A DNA stretch of 64,000 nt from Mesostigma viride (lineage: Eukaryota > Streptophyta > Mesostigmatophyceae > Mesostigmatales > Mesostigmataceae). The notes under the pieces are model-generated. The model made no database searches. It was not told the DNA's origin and saw only the letters and a program-made list of their open reading frames with translations. The translations under genes and the position numbers were made by a program. Shown piece after piece: positions 40,750-52,100 of this stretch. The DNA is taken from positions 88,910-152,909 of the forward strand of contig RPFO01001275.1 in assembly GCA_009746045.1 (NCBI GenBank). Direction: 5' to 3'. Numbering within the stretch: position 1 is the first letter of the stretch; each line of letters starts with the position of its first letter.

Positions 40750-41215
40750 GAAAGGCGGCTTTTCTGTCAGTTCAGTGCTGGGTGAACTTTTACGGTGACA
40801 GGGGCGGCATCTCGATCGTATTTATTTGACAACAGCTGTCAGATTTTGCACGTTCTAGACTTCGCGAGGCGCAAATGGTCACGTTTTAACAATGCCAAAG
40901 GATTTCAGTGCATTCTAGTGCTAGACGAAGCTACGGTAAACGAATGGGGACTTTTGCCCAAGGTTATGTTCTGATTTGAGTGGGTCTTGCAATGCCTGTC
41001 TGCATGCTTGATTTTTCTGATTGCCTTAACCCTAGACCCTTATTCCTAAATAATTTGTTCATGGCGTGCTGTGCTGCAGTGAGTCAGTTCGTTTTACCTG
41101 CCATCTTATTGTAATCGAGGGCAAGGTGGCAGCTCTAGGCTATTACGACATTGCATGATACTTTCCAGAGCAACGTGTACGTATGATCGGTAACTGCTGC
41201 TCGGTACAGTAACTG
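40750..41215. other. No gene seen
   Basis: Single-copy-looking A/T-rich DNA between the palindrome and the pentamer array. Confidence 0.35.
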
Positions 41216-41265
41216 AGATTGGTGGGAGGGAAGGTAGGGGCCTACCATGGGGTGGGCTGGGCTGT

Positions 41266-42510
41266 GAGGGCTGGCCTGGCCTGGCCTGGCCTGGCCTGGC
41301 CTGGCCTGGCCTGGCCTGGCCTGGCCTGGCTGTATGGCCTGGCCTGGCCTGGCGTGGCCTGGCATGGCATGGAATGGCCTGGCATGGCAGGGCAGGGCAG
41401 GGCAGGGCAGGGCAGGGCAGGGCAGGGCAGGGCAGGGCAGGGCAGGGCAGGGCAGGGCAGGGCAGGGCAGGGCAGGGCAGGGCAGGGCAGGGCTGGGCTC
41501 GGCTGGGCTGGGCTGGGCTGGGCTTTCAGGGCTGGGCTGGGCTGGGCTGGTTGGGCTGGGCTTTCAGGGCTGGGCTGGGCTGGGCTGGGCTTTCAGGGCT
41601 GGGCTTTCAAGGCTGGGCTGGGCTGGGCTGGGCTGGGCTGGGCTGGGCTGGGCTGGGCTGGGCTGGGCTGGGCTGGGCTGGGCTGGGCTGGGCTGGGCTG
41701 GGCTGGGCTGGGCTGGGCTGGGCTGGGCTGGGCTGGGCAGGGCAGGGCAGGGCAGGGTCGCGCAGGGCAGGGCGGGGCGGGGCCGTGGCGGGCGGGGCCG
41801 GGCCGGGCCGGGCGGGCGGGGCGGGGCGGGGCGGGGGGGGGCGGGGCGGGGCGGGGCAGGGCTGGGCTCGGCTGGGCCGGCTGGGCTCGGCTGGGCTGGG
41901 CTTTCAGGGCTGGGCTGGGCTGGGCTGGGCTGGGCTGGGCTGGGCTGGGTTGGGCTGGGCAGGGCAGGGCAGGGCAGGGCAGGGCAGGGCAGGGCAGGGC
42001 AGGGCAGGGCAGGGCTGGGCTGGTTGGCTGGGCTTTCAGGGCTGGGCTGGGCTGGGCTGGGCTGGGCTGGGCCGGGCCGGGCTGGGCTGGGCTGGGCTGG
42101 GCTGGGCTGGGCTGGGCTGGGCTGGGCTGGGCTGGGCTGGGCTGGGCTGGGCTGGGCTGGGCTGGGCTGGGCTGGGCTGGGCTGGGCTGGGCTGGGCTGG
42201 GCTGGGCTGGGCTGGGCTGGGCCGGGCTGGGCTGGGCAGGGCTGGGCACGGCTGGGCAGGGCAGGGCAGGGCAGGGCAGGGCTGGGCCGGCTGGGCTGGG
42301 CTGGGCTGGGCTGGGCTGGGCTGGGCTGGGCTGGGCTGGGCTGGGCTGGGCTGGGCTGGGCTGGGCTGGGCTGGGCTGGGCTGGGCTGGGCTGGGCTGGG
42401 CTGGGCTGGGCTGGGCTGGGCTGGGCTGGGCTGGGCCGGGCTGGGTTGGGCTGGGCTGGGCTGGGCTGGGCTAGGCCGGGCTGGGCCGGGCTGGGCTGGG
42501 CTGCAGGGCT
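41266..42510. repeat. Pentanucleotide array: GGCCT to GGCAG to GGGCT
   Basis: Blocks of CTGGC, then GGCAG, then GGGCT units, with a few GCTTTCAGG interruptions that keep the 5-bp phase. Long frames through it (Ala-Gly-Leu-Gly-Trp repeats) are by-products of the repeat. Confidence 0.95.
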
Positions 42511-42522
42511 AGCAGCAGCTCA

Positions 42523-43935
<1,413 letters not shown>

Positions 43936-44040
43936 GGCTGGTATGTTCGGCGGCTGATATAGTGTCTGTGACGGTAAGGACGGGGGGAGGCCCCGAGATT
44001 CGAGCAGACATGAGGCGCAGGGCTCGGGGGGGGTGCCAGC

Positions 44041-45504
44041 ATGCAAGGGGGGGAGGGTGTGTCAAGCGCGGTGCGTGGCGGGTCAACCATCTTCACCGTC
44101 AAGGCCAATCTCTTGACCATGGGTGACTTGGTTGTGGTGAGGGGGCCGACACCAGTTTCCGGGCACGGCATGCAGTGGATGGGACATATGCTCGCCAAGG
44201 TGGTGGACATCCATGGGTTGGATTCCGATGCAACTATCTGTGTGGCCCCTTACTATGCCACCAGTTGGGGCAGCCGGTTTGACAAGGTTTCCCTTGTAGG
44301 GGGGCTGGCAACCGTCAATGGTAGGTCAACCGGGGTCGGCTGGGTCGTCCCGGTGGAGGACATTGCTATCCAACACTGGTCCGTGAACGGCAACGCTGCA
44401 GTCTTCACGCCCAAGCTGTCAGCCCAAGGCAGCAAGCTGACACGCACGACCCAAGATGCCATGCGCGACCATCCGGGCATTGACTGGGAGGGCTACAAGA
44501 CGACGGGCGCTGCGGTGAAGTCGGCACAGGCTGCATGCGCCGCCTACTTCCAGGAGAAGGGGCAGGAGGAATTGCTTGGCATGCGCGTGTGCGCCCTGTT
44601 TGCAGATGGCCGCTCCAGGATGAAGGATAGGTTTCATGGTTGGGTGGTGGCCATAGCTGGCAATGTTACGGTTGTGTGGTCAGACGGCAGGTTTGAGGAG
44701 TACACTGCCTTTGACAAGGTCTTGGAATTTGTCTGCGCCTGCCTGCATGGCCCTGCCGCGTTCATGCGCAATGAGGTCTTGTCACGGTACAGTGAGCAGA
44801 CGGGGCAGGCCCTCAGCCCCAAAGTCATGCGAGAAGAGGGCAACACGGCCTTTGCAGTTGCCATCACAATGCCACTGCATGTGGATGTGCACAACAGCAG
44901 TGACGACGAGGACTATGTGGATGATGGCACGGCCGACGTGGCCGATGAGGATGCAGACAACATGGAGGAGGAGGAGGAGGAGGAGGAGGAGGAGGAGGAG
45001 GAGGAGGAGGAGGAGGAGGAGGAGGAGGAGGAGGAGGAGGAGGAGGAGGAGGAGGAGGAGGAGGAGGAGGAGGAGGAGGAGGAGGAGGAGGAGGAGGAGG
45101 AGGAGGAGGAGGTGCAGAAGAAGCAAAGCAAGCGCCGCGGCCGCAGCACCACCCAGGGAAGGAGGCGTGGCCAGAAGCAGCAACAGCAGCTGCTGGAGGA
45201 GGAGGAGGAGGAGGAGGAGGAGGAGGAGGAGGAGGAGGAGGTGGAGGAGGAGGAGGAGGAGGAGGAGGAGGAGGAGGAGGAGGAGGAGGAGGAGGAGGAG
45301 GAGGAGGAGGAGGAGGAGGAGGAGGAGGAGGAGGAGGAGGAGGAGGAGGAGGAGGTGCACAAGAAGCAAAGCAAGCGCCGCGGCCGCAGCACCACCCAGG
45401 GAAGGAGGCGTGGCCGGAAGCTGCAGCAGCAGCAGCAGGAGGAGGAGGAACTGCAGGAAAAGCAGAGCAAGCGCCACAGGTGCAGCACCATCACCACCCA
45501 CTGA
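44041..45504 (+). CDS. Acidic poly-Glu protein with repeated basic motif, unknown family
   Basis: 487 codons, uninterrupted. Residues 1-300 look like a folded domain: TMGDLVVVRGPTPV, then VGWVVPVEDIAIQHW, then GMRVCALFADGRSRMKDRFH and VTVVWSDGRFEEY, which by pattern could be Tudor/SH3-like barrels (inference). From about residue 308 there are two long poly-Glu tracts made purely of GAG (44965-45108 and 45196-45357). Each is followed by KKQSKRRGRSTTQGRRRG, a likely nuclear-localisation or nucleic-acid-binding patch, then Gln. The tract-plus-basic unit is a ~246-bp duplication. A chromatin-associated role is possible. No neighbouring transposon ends were seen. The start is the first ATG of the open frame; an upstream exon cannot be excluded. 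Confidence 0.55.
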   Translation: MQGGEGVSSAVRGGSTIFTVKANLLTMGDLVVVRGPTPVSGHGMQWMGHMLAKVVDIHGLDSDATICVAPYYATSWGSRFDKVSLVGGLATVNGRSTGVGWVVPVEDIAIQHWSVNGNAAVFTPKLSAQGSKLTRTTQDAMRDHPGIDWEGYKTTGAAVKSAQAACAAYFQEKGQEELLGMRVCALFADGRSRMKDRFHGWVVAIAGNVTVVWSDGRFEEYTAFDKVLEFVCACLHGPAAFMRNEVLSRYSEQTGQALSPKVMREEGNTAFAVAITMPLHVDVHNSSDDEDYVDDGTADVADEDADNMEEEEEEEEEEEEEEEEEEEEEEEEEEEEEEEEEEEEEEEEEEEEEEEEEVQKKQSKRRGRSTTQGRRRGQKQQQQLLEEEEEEEEEEEEEEEVEEEEEEEEEEEEEEEEEEEEEEEEEEEEEEEEEEEEEVHKKQSKRRGRSTTQGRRRGRKLQQQQQEEEELQEKQSKRHRCSTITTH

Positions 45505-45778
45505 TCAAGGACACGGGGCCGGGAGTAGCGGGTGAACATGAGGACAAGGTGGAAGAGGCCGTTGCAACGGGGATGAGGACAATGAGGAGGCCAAGGCAAC
45601 GCGCATGATGATAAGGATGATGCTCATTGGGTGCATGATAGCTGGCCCGTGCCATGGGCCTTGACCAGTGTGTGCTACCACGAGGGGCATTCCAGCCATG
45701 TCTAAGCCCTCATTGTCTTATTTTCATAGGTGTTGTGGCATCATTATAGTCTAATTTGGTTGGCTGATGTGGCTTATT

Positions 45779-46032
45779 GAGATGCCACGCTCTAGTTTTT
45801 GTATAGCCATGATGATCTTCCCCCTCACAGGGATGCTCCCCCCTTACCCGGGCATAGCGTGATAGACCATGAGGGTGCGGGTGCCCTGGTGCACCTAGAG
45901 CAGGGGTAGCTTACATTCCCACCCTTGCATGAAGTAGCCTAGAATGTATTAAAAGCCATATGCCCCTTCTCAGGGCTATGTGCTACATCTACTCCCAACG
46001 GAGTGATGTTGATAATTAATTAATTAATTAAT
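45779..46032 (+). mobile_element. Half-LINE 3' end
   Basis: 3' UTR, hairpin ACTCCC-AACGG-AGT (45993-46007), AATT tail to 46032. Nearly identical to 3440-3717. Confidence 0.7.
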
Positions 46033-46077
46033 GTGGCTTATGGATTTCCAGCCATGTTTCTTGACCAGCGTGTGCAT

Positions 46078-46277
46078 GGGTGGGTGGGTGGGTGGGTGGG
46101 TGGGTGGGTGGGTGGGTGGGTGGGTGGGTGGGTGGGTGGGTGGGTGGGGTGGGTGGGTGGGTGGGTGGGTGGGTGGGTGGGTGGGTGGGTGGGTGGGTGG
46201 GTGGGTGGGTGGGTGGGTGGGTGGGTGGGTGGGTGGGTGGGTGGGTGGGTGGGTGGGTTGGTGGGTGGGTGGGTTGG
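46078..46277 (+). repeat. (GGGT)n array
   Basis: About 48 units with one phase slip (46147) and two TTGG variants near the end. G-runs are on the plus strand, so G-quadruplex formation is likely. Confidence 0.95.
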
Positions 46278-46468
46278 GAAGGTGTGCTTTTCATTATGAC
46301 GATTAGCTTAGTTACATGTGTGTAATCATGCACATGTTGACGTTGTATCATGGGCGTGTGCCCCTAAGTTTGCCTTCCTGCAATGTCACGTAGTATATAA
46401 TCTAGATGTGTTGTTTGGAACCTGACTATTTATCCCAAACTGGAATGATTGACAATGCAACTATGTGA
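46278..46468. other. No gene seen
   Basis: A/T-rich, single copy as far as visible. Confidence 0.3.
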
Positions 46469-46668
46469 TGAAACCCTTGAAAAACAATTACTAATGACTG
46501 CATTTTTTGTGCTATGTTTGCAAGCATCTGTCACCTATTTGTCATGCAAACAGTCTGATTTTCTTGTTGGCAGTTAACATGGATGTTTTTATGAGCTGTG
46601 CAAAGTTCTAGGCTTGAGTGAGTTCATTGATATGTGCCCCCATGTGTTGGAACCCTTGGAAAAACATG
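46469..46668 (+). repeat. ~195-bp satellite unit, left of insertion
   Basis: Starts GATGAAACCCTTGAAAAAC and contains GACTGCATTTTTTGTGC and CATCTGTCACC. Related units lie at 48466-48630 and from 48631 on. Confidence 0.55.
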
Positions 46669-48465
46669 AATTCTATTCCCACTATTACCAATCCACCAAC
46701 ATTTGATTAAAACAATAAGTGGGCAATTACAGAACCCATGAGTGAGCCTGCCACGCTGCACCCATTTCATGATTGATTGTAGTTCTCGTTACCCTAGAAA
46801 CAAACACAAAAAGAGGGAGGGAGGGCGGGACAAGAAAAAGAGACCTAGAACATCGTGCAAATGGCACTTTAGGGCGGCGTAGCCCAGGCTCGCCTCATGA
46901 GCCGTCAGCAACAGTAACTTAATTGCTACTTAACTTAACGAACTAGAAATGGCCATACAAAACTGGCCAACTAATTCTAACTCATGGAACCGGTCCAGCC
47001 CAAGGCCCACCGTCCCGTAGTACCACTCACATAGCGGCGTTCATTCTCATCTGTTATAAAGAAACTACGTTCAGAGAACACCGATTCTATTCCCACTATT
47101 ACCAATCCACCAACATTTGATTAAAACAATAAGTGGGCAATTACAGAACCCATGAGTGAGCCTGCCACGCTGCACCCATTTCATGATTGATTGTAGTTCT
47201 CGTTACCCAACCCCCCTTTCCTGGTGCTTTATCTCCAAAGCTCCGCCAACCACTTTCGCTCAGTGGCTCCCGAGGCTGCCCTGCCGCAACGGTCACGACC
47301 ATTACAATCGCCGGCGGCTGTAGCGAGCCTCATGCACGATAACCCTTTGCAGGGCCCCCCCAGCCTTCCACCCTCGGCCAGTAAAAGAGGGTGTTGAATG
47401 TGCACGCAAAGACAAGGAAGAAGACGCCTCGTTTAACGATCACGGACCTCCCTCAAAGGCCAGTGCCGCCCTAACGTGACGACAACTTGTAGGACGTCAC
47501 CCGATGCCACCATATCTCGATTACTGTCAACGTTGTCACCTGGGGGAGTAACTTTCCATATTTCAGGTTTTAGTTGATGAGCAGGCTCTCATCACACACC
47601 CCAGCGGCCGATAAAGCGCAAGCGCAACTGGGCCGGCCAAAATATTTGGTCCTGCCCGGCCCAGGTCCGTCTGTTAAACTGGCCCCTTAAGTCTCGGTCT
47701 GAATCGAAATATTGCATAATTCCGGAATTCGTCCCCACCACATTCCCGAGACCTCACGCACCCATAAGAGCGGATGCTGGTAAATATTTTTCTACTTACG
47801 CGAGGGCCGACAGACTTGTCGTCCATCACAATGCCCACTAAAAGTAACCCGACCACCCTTCCTTCGGCAGTCAGCAGTCAGGATCTGCAACCCTGCTGCG
47901 ACATTCCGCAGCAAAGCGGTAGGCACTGCAGCGTGGCACGGAAATCTTACTCATGGCTTCAGAGTTCCGTACAGGTGCCACGCGCAGGCAAACGCGAAGT
48001 ATTTTATAGTCTCTCGTCGGCCAAGAACCCAGCTGCGGGGAGAAAACCGACGAGGGTAATTTCAATTTCTTTTTCACAGTCACGTGACTGTTCAAGCTAT
48101 GTCAGTCACGCGCCATCTCTAATCGGCCACCGCCAGCCAAAAGGCTGACGCGATTAGGGCAGCATTAAATTTCTTGTAATCCGCCATACCCATACCCCAT
48201 ACATCCGATTACAAGAAAAAGAGACCTAGAACATCGTGCAAATGGCACTTTAGGGCGGCGTAGCCCAGGCTCGCCTCATGAGCCGTCAGCAACAGTAACT
48301 TAATTGCTACTTAACTTAACGAACTAGAAATGGCCATACAAAACTGGCCAACTGATTCTAACTCATGGAACCGGTCCAGCCCAAGGCCCACCGTCCCGTA
48401 GTACCACTCACATAGCGGCGTTCATTCTCATCTGTTATAAAGAAACTACGTTCAGAGAACACCGA
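46669..48465 (+). mobile_element. Composite insertion: short and long copies of one element in tandem
   Basis: Block A (46669-46791 and 47085-47207) and block B (46833-47084 and 48213-48465) give the order A-B-A-long spacer-B. The left copy has 41 bp between A and B, the right copy 1005 bp. The outer ends split a satellite unit. No reliable ORF; a frame at 47774-48148 has no recognised domain. Confidence 0.55.
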
Positions 48466-48700
48466 AAACTGCATTTTTGGGGTATTTATGCTAGCATTCG
48501 TCACCAGCTTGTCATCCAACCAGCATGAAACTTTGTGGGCATGCTATTTGGGATGTGTTTAAAAGATGTACTAAGTTTCAGCTCCAACTGAGTTCATTTG
48601 GTGTCATTGTATACGTGTATGTGTGATGAAACCCTTGGAAAACCATGAAAAAATGCATTTTGGGGGTATTTATGGGGGGCCCACAATCAATCTACAATAC
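48466..48700 (+). repeat. ~195-bp satellite units, right of insertion
   Basis: AAACTGCATTTTTGGGGTATTT continues the unit interrupted at 46668, and another unit begins at 48631. Confidence 0.55.
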
Positions 48701-49184
48701 CCATGCCAAATTTTATTACTTGAGGAGACGCCATTTCAACAAATACATGACAATTGATGCTCATTGTGAATGCGTTTCCACATGAAATCATTACCATTTC
48801 ATGCAATTTGGTCACTGGTGCGCTTTCCGCGTGCACTTTTCATTACTAGATTGCTTAAATTTATTAAAATTTATTAAATTTATTAACATTTATTAAAATT
48901 TATTCAAGTCGGGGTAAAATTGGCTGTTTTTGTCAAAGTGTCATGCACTCGGAGGGTAAGCAAGTGAGACAAGTTGTAGATTAAATTTACAATTGCACAA
49001 CCCTCTCCACGACCCCGCTAGTTCTATTTATAGAACGAATTATAATTATTGCCAAAATTGTGCACAAGCCTGTGCACAACCCAACCAGTAATTCCCACTT
49101 GAACTTTGAATATTCAAGTGAATGCTCTGGAGACAGATGTACAGATCGATCTTTACAAATGTACACGAGTTCAGATCAAGCTAT
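48701..49184. other. No gene seen
   Basis: Contains five AAATTTATTA repeats (48850-48905) followed by GTCGGGGTAAAATTGGCT, a word also present near 20268 and 21085. Confidence 0.4.
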
Positions 49185-52100
49185 CTAACTACCTACTAAC
49201 AGGCGTTTCTTTACAGGTGCCCGTCCGCTCGTCTTCTTTACACCCCCCTCCCGCACATCTGCGCCAGCCTTCCCTTGAGGTTTTCGTTTGCCCTGCCCTG
49301 CGGCTTGGTCTCCCCCCTTCTCTTGGAGTCGTGGGGAAGATCTGGTCGCTGGGGAAGATCTGGTCGCCAGGTACCCCTTGTCCATCCACCACTCCAAATA
49401 CGTTCCCTCAGGTGGCTTGAAACAGTTCCGCATCTCGTCTTGTTGTACCTTGAAAATTATGTTGGGCATCGTCCCCTGCTCCCCATTAATCCAGATTCCC
49501 TTTTCGTCACACCCTTCTGCCCAAAATTTAACGTACCACACGCCCGTTTTATCCACCTTTCGAACGACTCCATGCACCAGGAACGTGTCGACGTGGAAAT
49601 CAGGCATGTGTGCCAGCTTCATTGGGTCTGCATTGAGTTTAGCCACCGAATCAGCAGCCCACGTGGGCTTCCACAACGTATCAAGGCGCTGGGATTGGTT
49701 CTTCCGATACTGGCAAAATTCCCCGCCGTGCTTGCACAATACCGAAACCGGACATCCAACAGGCGAGCGGGGCACGACCCGTTTCCCCCCCCCCCACCTT
49801 CCAGATTCTCCATCCACGTCTGCCAACTTGGTGGTGGCACTTTCTTGTCTAGTGGCTTGGGCTGGGTTGCGGTAACTGTGACACGTCTTTGTGGCGCTTC
49901 CTCCTCAGGTTCCGATTCTTCCGATTCTTCCGAATCTTCCTCAAACCCTTTGGGTGGGCCGCCATGCGCGTCATCCTTTGGCGGCTCCTCTTCAGACTCG
50001 TCACCTGTGTGTGGGACAAGCAATGACGAGCGGCGCAATTAGTTATCATTACAATCGCAAATCAAACTTGGGAATATGCAAACATCATAATTTAACCGAC
50101 CATATTCACTCAGATTAACTTACCCTTTGACAGATGACTAGCCGTTGCTCTTGATCGAACGTGCCCGCCAGGCGAAAGGAGCTTTTTGCAGTAGTCGACG
50201 GCACGCCCCAACATCCCCCCCCCGACGCCCCCGAATTCCCCCTCGAGCCTCCCTCCCCTCCCCCCCCTCCTTCCCCCCTTCCCCCGATGCGCCGGTCGAC
50301 CCGCCCCCCTCTCCGCCCTTCGACCCGCCCCCCTCTCCGCCCTTTGACCCGCCCCCCTCTCCACCCTTCTCTCCCCCCCCTCTCCGCCCTTGGACCCGCC
50401 CCCCTCTCCGCCCTTTGACCCGCCCCCCTCTCCACCCTTTGACCCGCCCCCCTCTCCGCCCTTCGACCCGCCCCCCTCTCCGCCCTTCGACCCCCTCCCC
50501 TCTCCGCCCTTCTCTCCGCCCCCCTCTCCATCCTTCGACCCCCTCCCCTCTCCGCCCTTCGACCCGCCCCCCTCTCCGTCCTTCGACCCCCCCCTCTCCG
50601 CCCTTCGACCCCCCCCCTCTCCGCCCTTCGACCCGCCCCCCTCTCCGTCCTTCGACCCCCCCCCTCTCCGCCCTTCGACCCGCCCCCCTCTCCGCCCTTC
50701 GAACCCCCCCCTCTCCGTCCTTCGACCCGCCCCCCTTATCACCACCCTCATTCCCGTCCCCCTCATCATCGCCGGCACCATCATCACCAACCTCCTCCCC
50801 ATCATCACCCCCATGTGACCCGACATCCTCATCATCCCCCATTGAGACGTCTTCGGCCGCGGGGGTCTCCGAGGCGGCGCGCTTCCGGCGTTTCTTTTTG
50901 GTGCCAGCGCCTGCCGTCTCCAGCGGACGCTTCTGGGCTGCACCCGCAATTTCCTTGCCCGAACGGCCGTTGGGATTGGAAATATCCTCCCCCTCAGGCC
51001 GCTTCCCAAGTACCTTCAGAAGGACCTTAAACCCATCCACCTGCTCCCCCAATGAAGATCACGGGTGGGTTGAAGAATCCCGTGAAATCGCCTAGGTACG
51101 ACGACCAGTCGTCCTTCACACCATTGAAATCTCCACAATCCTTCGCCGCCTTCCAGTCCCTTTTCTCCACCCACGAACCCGTTCGACCCTTCAACAATTC
51201 CTCATCATTCCACAGCTTGGCGTGATGTTCCAAATTCAGCAGCACTACCCCATTCTTGATATCTGGCTGGTTCACCCCCCCTTCCTCTTCACAACAAATT
51301 CGAACCCCTCCATTGCATTAAGTACCACTTGAGCCAACCGTGTCGGCCCATCGCTTTTCTCCCACGCGAAAGTCTTCATCATGAACTCACAGGTCTCTTC
51401 CCCGTCAGACGTGTAAACTCTCTTAGAAATCCACGGGCCCTGCTGCTCGATTTCGGATGCCATCTCCTCCGACCCAAACTTCCGCGGGGGTTCCCGCTTC
51501 TCCCCCACCTTTTTTTGGCGACCCGACTGGACGTCCTCTGCCTCGGCATGTTCGGCTTGGCCTTCCTCCGGCACAGCCCCCGTCACCACCACAGCCCCCG
51601 CCACAGGCTGTACGGGTTGGGGCACCACAGCCTGTTCGGTTGGGGGTTCGGGCGCAATCAGGACCCACCATTTCGTTTCCTCCTTGTGGGTCGTCCAAAA
51701 ATCCGTCCTCTCCAGCAGTGCAAGTGGGAAGGTGGAATCGTCCCTCCCCGTTGGCCTGATAACCGCCCTTAGTCTCTTGGCAGCTACAGCGACCGTATCG
51801 GCCACCCTCTGAAGGGCGCTGTCGGCTTCCGAAGGCTGCATCGGCAACCAGCCGAGGTCGCGTGGTTCGGGGTATTTCCCCAAATCGCGGTTGTAGATCA
51901 TGAAAAGCTGGACCATCACCTCGCAGAAGATCTTGGCCATGTATGTCAGGTCATACAAGCACTGAGGAGGAACGTGTTTGGCCTTCACGGTTGCCATGAT
52001 AGACGGCCAGAATCGAAAGCGGGCTAGACTCCTCCACCCTTCCTGTTTGATCCCCCCCCCTTCCTCATCACCCTTCCCTCCCCGTCCAGCTTGTCCGCTG

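Noticed and set aside
47774-48148. 124-codon ORF inside the composite insertion
   Set aside because: No recognisable motif, and the short version of the element lacks the region.
46833-48465. Block B pair (252 bp) as LTRs of a small LTR retrotransposon
   Set aside because: No TG...CA ends, no primer-binding site or polypurine tract, and block A is duplicated outside the putative left LTR.
50145-51095. 316-codon Pro-rich plus-strand ORF
   Set aside because: Antisense of the G-rich minisatellite in the minus-strand gene, whose splice sites and flanking codons support the minus strand.
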